Shown here piece by piece: positions 23,115 to 23,941 of a DNA stretch of 23,941 bases. Each line of letters opens with the position of its first letter. Position 1 is the stretch's first letter. The DNA lies in contig DATGQI010000179.1 in NCBI GenBank assembly GCA_035304285.1, positions 1 to 23,941 on the forward strand. Direction: 5' to 3'. The DNA comes from IDS-8 sp035304285 (GTDB lineage Bacteria; Pseudomonadota; Gammaproteobacteria; Steroidobacterales; Woeseiaceae). A model generated the notes under the pieces. That model was given only the letters and a program-made list of their open reading frames with translations. It did no database searches and was not told the origin of the DNA. The position numbers and the translations under genes were made by a program.

Positions 23115-23909
23115 TTAGGAAGTCTCCCCGACTTGTTCTGCCGCCTGTACTGGAATCAGGATGAGTTCCGGCGCTATTAATTGTCTTGCCATGCGCACAC
23201 CCTTCCTGATTTCGCTCCTGTAGTCGTTGTCCGTGACGAAGACTTCCGTCTCGGGATCGAAGAAACCAGTCACAGCCCCGTCGTCAGACTGGAAGTAAAG
23301 GCCCACACGTCCAATCCGCAGCATGTTGTACTCCCTGCTTCCCTCGATGCCTTCGACCTGGAGCGTCTGGCGATACCATTCGCTCGACTGGCCGTAATCC
23401 ATTTCGATCTGGTAGGCCTCGAGTACCTTGCGAAACTTTTCGGCAACGCTTACATCGGAGCGCGACATCAGTTCCTTGAGCGTGTTGATGCGGCCAGTAC
23501 GCTCGTCCATCAGAAACGGAATATCCAGCGCGATCGACTGCTCCAGGCCGTCGATCATGCGTTCCATCAAGGGAAAGATCTGCCGGTTGACAACCTCAAC
23601 CTGGTCCATCGACAGCGCGATATCGTCAAGGGTTGCACGCTGACCGTTGGTCTGCGCAGTCATCAGTCGGTTGTAAACCTCGAGACCGTCGATTTCCTTG
23701 TTGATGCCCCGGTACTGGTCAGCAAGGCTGCGGGTTCCTTCCACGACCTGGTTGACACGCTGCTGAGACGCCTGGGCGAGACTCAGGCGCTGCAAATCCG
23801 CTTGCAATACCTGGTCAACAGTCTGGGCAAATACACCGCCGCTCACTGCTACTACCGCGGCAATGACTGCAGTTGTCACCTTCCGACTGCTGCTTTTGCA
23901 CCGTTTCAT
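23115..23909 (-). CDS. DUF3450 exported protein, first gene of the Ton cluster
   Basis: 264 residues. A basic N-terminus and hydrophobic core give a signal peptide ending near GGVFAQ (about residue 28). The mature protein is mainly helical in its first half, probably coiled coil (LQADLQRLSLAQASQQRVNQ), with the DUF3450-like stretches FPLMERMIDGLEQ and FLMDERTGRINTLKELM. A beta-rich second half contains MLRIGRVGLYFQSDDG and FFDPETEVF. DUF3450 proteins are regular neighbours of TtpC-ExbB-ExbD-TonB genes; their function is not established. ATG 23909 has AAGGAG five bases upstream and is preferred to GTG 23915. The promoter lies beyond the window. Confidence 0.9.
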   Translation of the reverse strand: MKRCKSSSRKVTTAVIAAVVAVSGGVFAQTVDQVLQADLQRLSLAQASQQRVNQVVEGTRSLADQYRGINKEIDGLEVYNRLMTAQTNGQRATLDDIALSMDQVEVVNRQIFPLMERMIDGLEQSIALDIPFLMDERTGRINTLKELMSRSDVSVAEKFRKVLEAYQIEMDYGQSSEWYRQTLQVEGIEGSREYNMLRIGRVGLYFQSDDGAVTGFFDPETEVFVTDNDYRSEIRKGVRMARQLIAPELILIPVQAAEQVGETS

Positions 23910-23941
23910 GGACACTCCTTAACTTCGGGTTGTAAGACTTA

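Overview
The window looks like chromosomal DNA from a GC-rich free-living gammaproteobacterium. The best guess is a marine or sediment lineage related to the Woeseiales, Chromatiales or Xanthomonadales. This rests on gene content (type II secretion with gspN, a TtpC/ExbB/ExbD/TonB set with DUF3450 and TPR partners, a two-gene AddAB-like repair pair) and cannot be narrowed further from sequence alone. No rRNA, tRNA, CRISPR array, prophage or transposase gene was seen. Nearly all the DNA is dense housekeeping or metabolic coding sequence.

Layout. (1) 1-5317, plus strand: the 3' part of a type II secretion (gsp) operon, with the tail of gspG followed by gspH, I, J, K, L, M and N. The I/J, J/K and K/L junctions have 4-base stop/start overlaps. 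Between gspM and gspN sits a roughly 165-base imperfect palindrome (about 4404-4570) that appears to be an inserted repeat. It supplies the gspM stop codon and the DNA just upstream of gspN. (2) 5339-11324, minus strand, convergent with gspN: a UvrD/RecB-type helicase-nuclease and, upstream of it, an AddB-like PD-(D/E)XK nuclease, overlapping by 11 bases. (3) 11365-12633, minus: a class III (CaiB/BaiF) CoA-transferase, starting just after an intrinsic terminator. (4) 12770-13252, minus: a small lipoprotein. (5) 13333-14241, minus: a two-domain sulfurtransferase of the 3-mercaptopyruvate type, divergent from (6) etfB-etfA, 14359-16052, plus. The short region between them carries overlapping divergent promoter-like sequences and a perfect 12-base palindrome. 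(7) 16098-16580, minus: a Prx5-type peroxiredoxin, convergent with etfA around a perfect hairpin. (8) 16911-18074, plus: an acyl-CoA dehydrogenase. (9) 18162-18482, minus: a [2Fe-2S] ferredoxin with a good sigma-70 promoter. (10) 18684-23909, minus: a six-gene Ton energy-transduction cluster in transcription order DUF3450, ttpC, exbB, exbD, tonB and a TPR protein.

How the genes work together. The gsp genes build the pseudopilus and inner-membrane platform that export folded proteins across the outer membrane. The Ton cluster couples proton motive force to active uptake through outer-membrane receptors, so the two ends of the window encode export and import machines of the envelope. The middle holds acyl-CoA metabolism: a CoA-transferase could activate an organic acid, the acyl-CoA dehydrogenase oxidises an acyl-CoA, and EtfAB takes the electrons. 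These genes lie in separate transcription units, so a shared pathway is an inference.

No clearly new multi-gene system was found. The features most worth a second look are the palindromic element inside the gsp operon, the palindrome at the etf promoter, and the AddAB-like pair whose B subunit lacks both a Walker A motif and the iron-sulfur cysteines.
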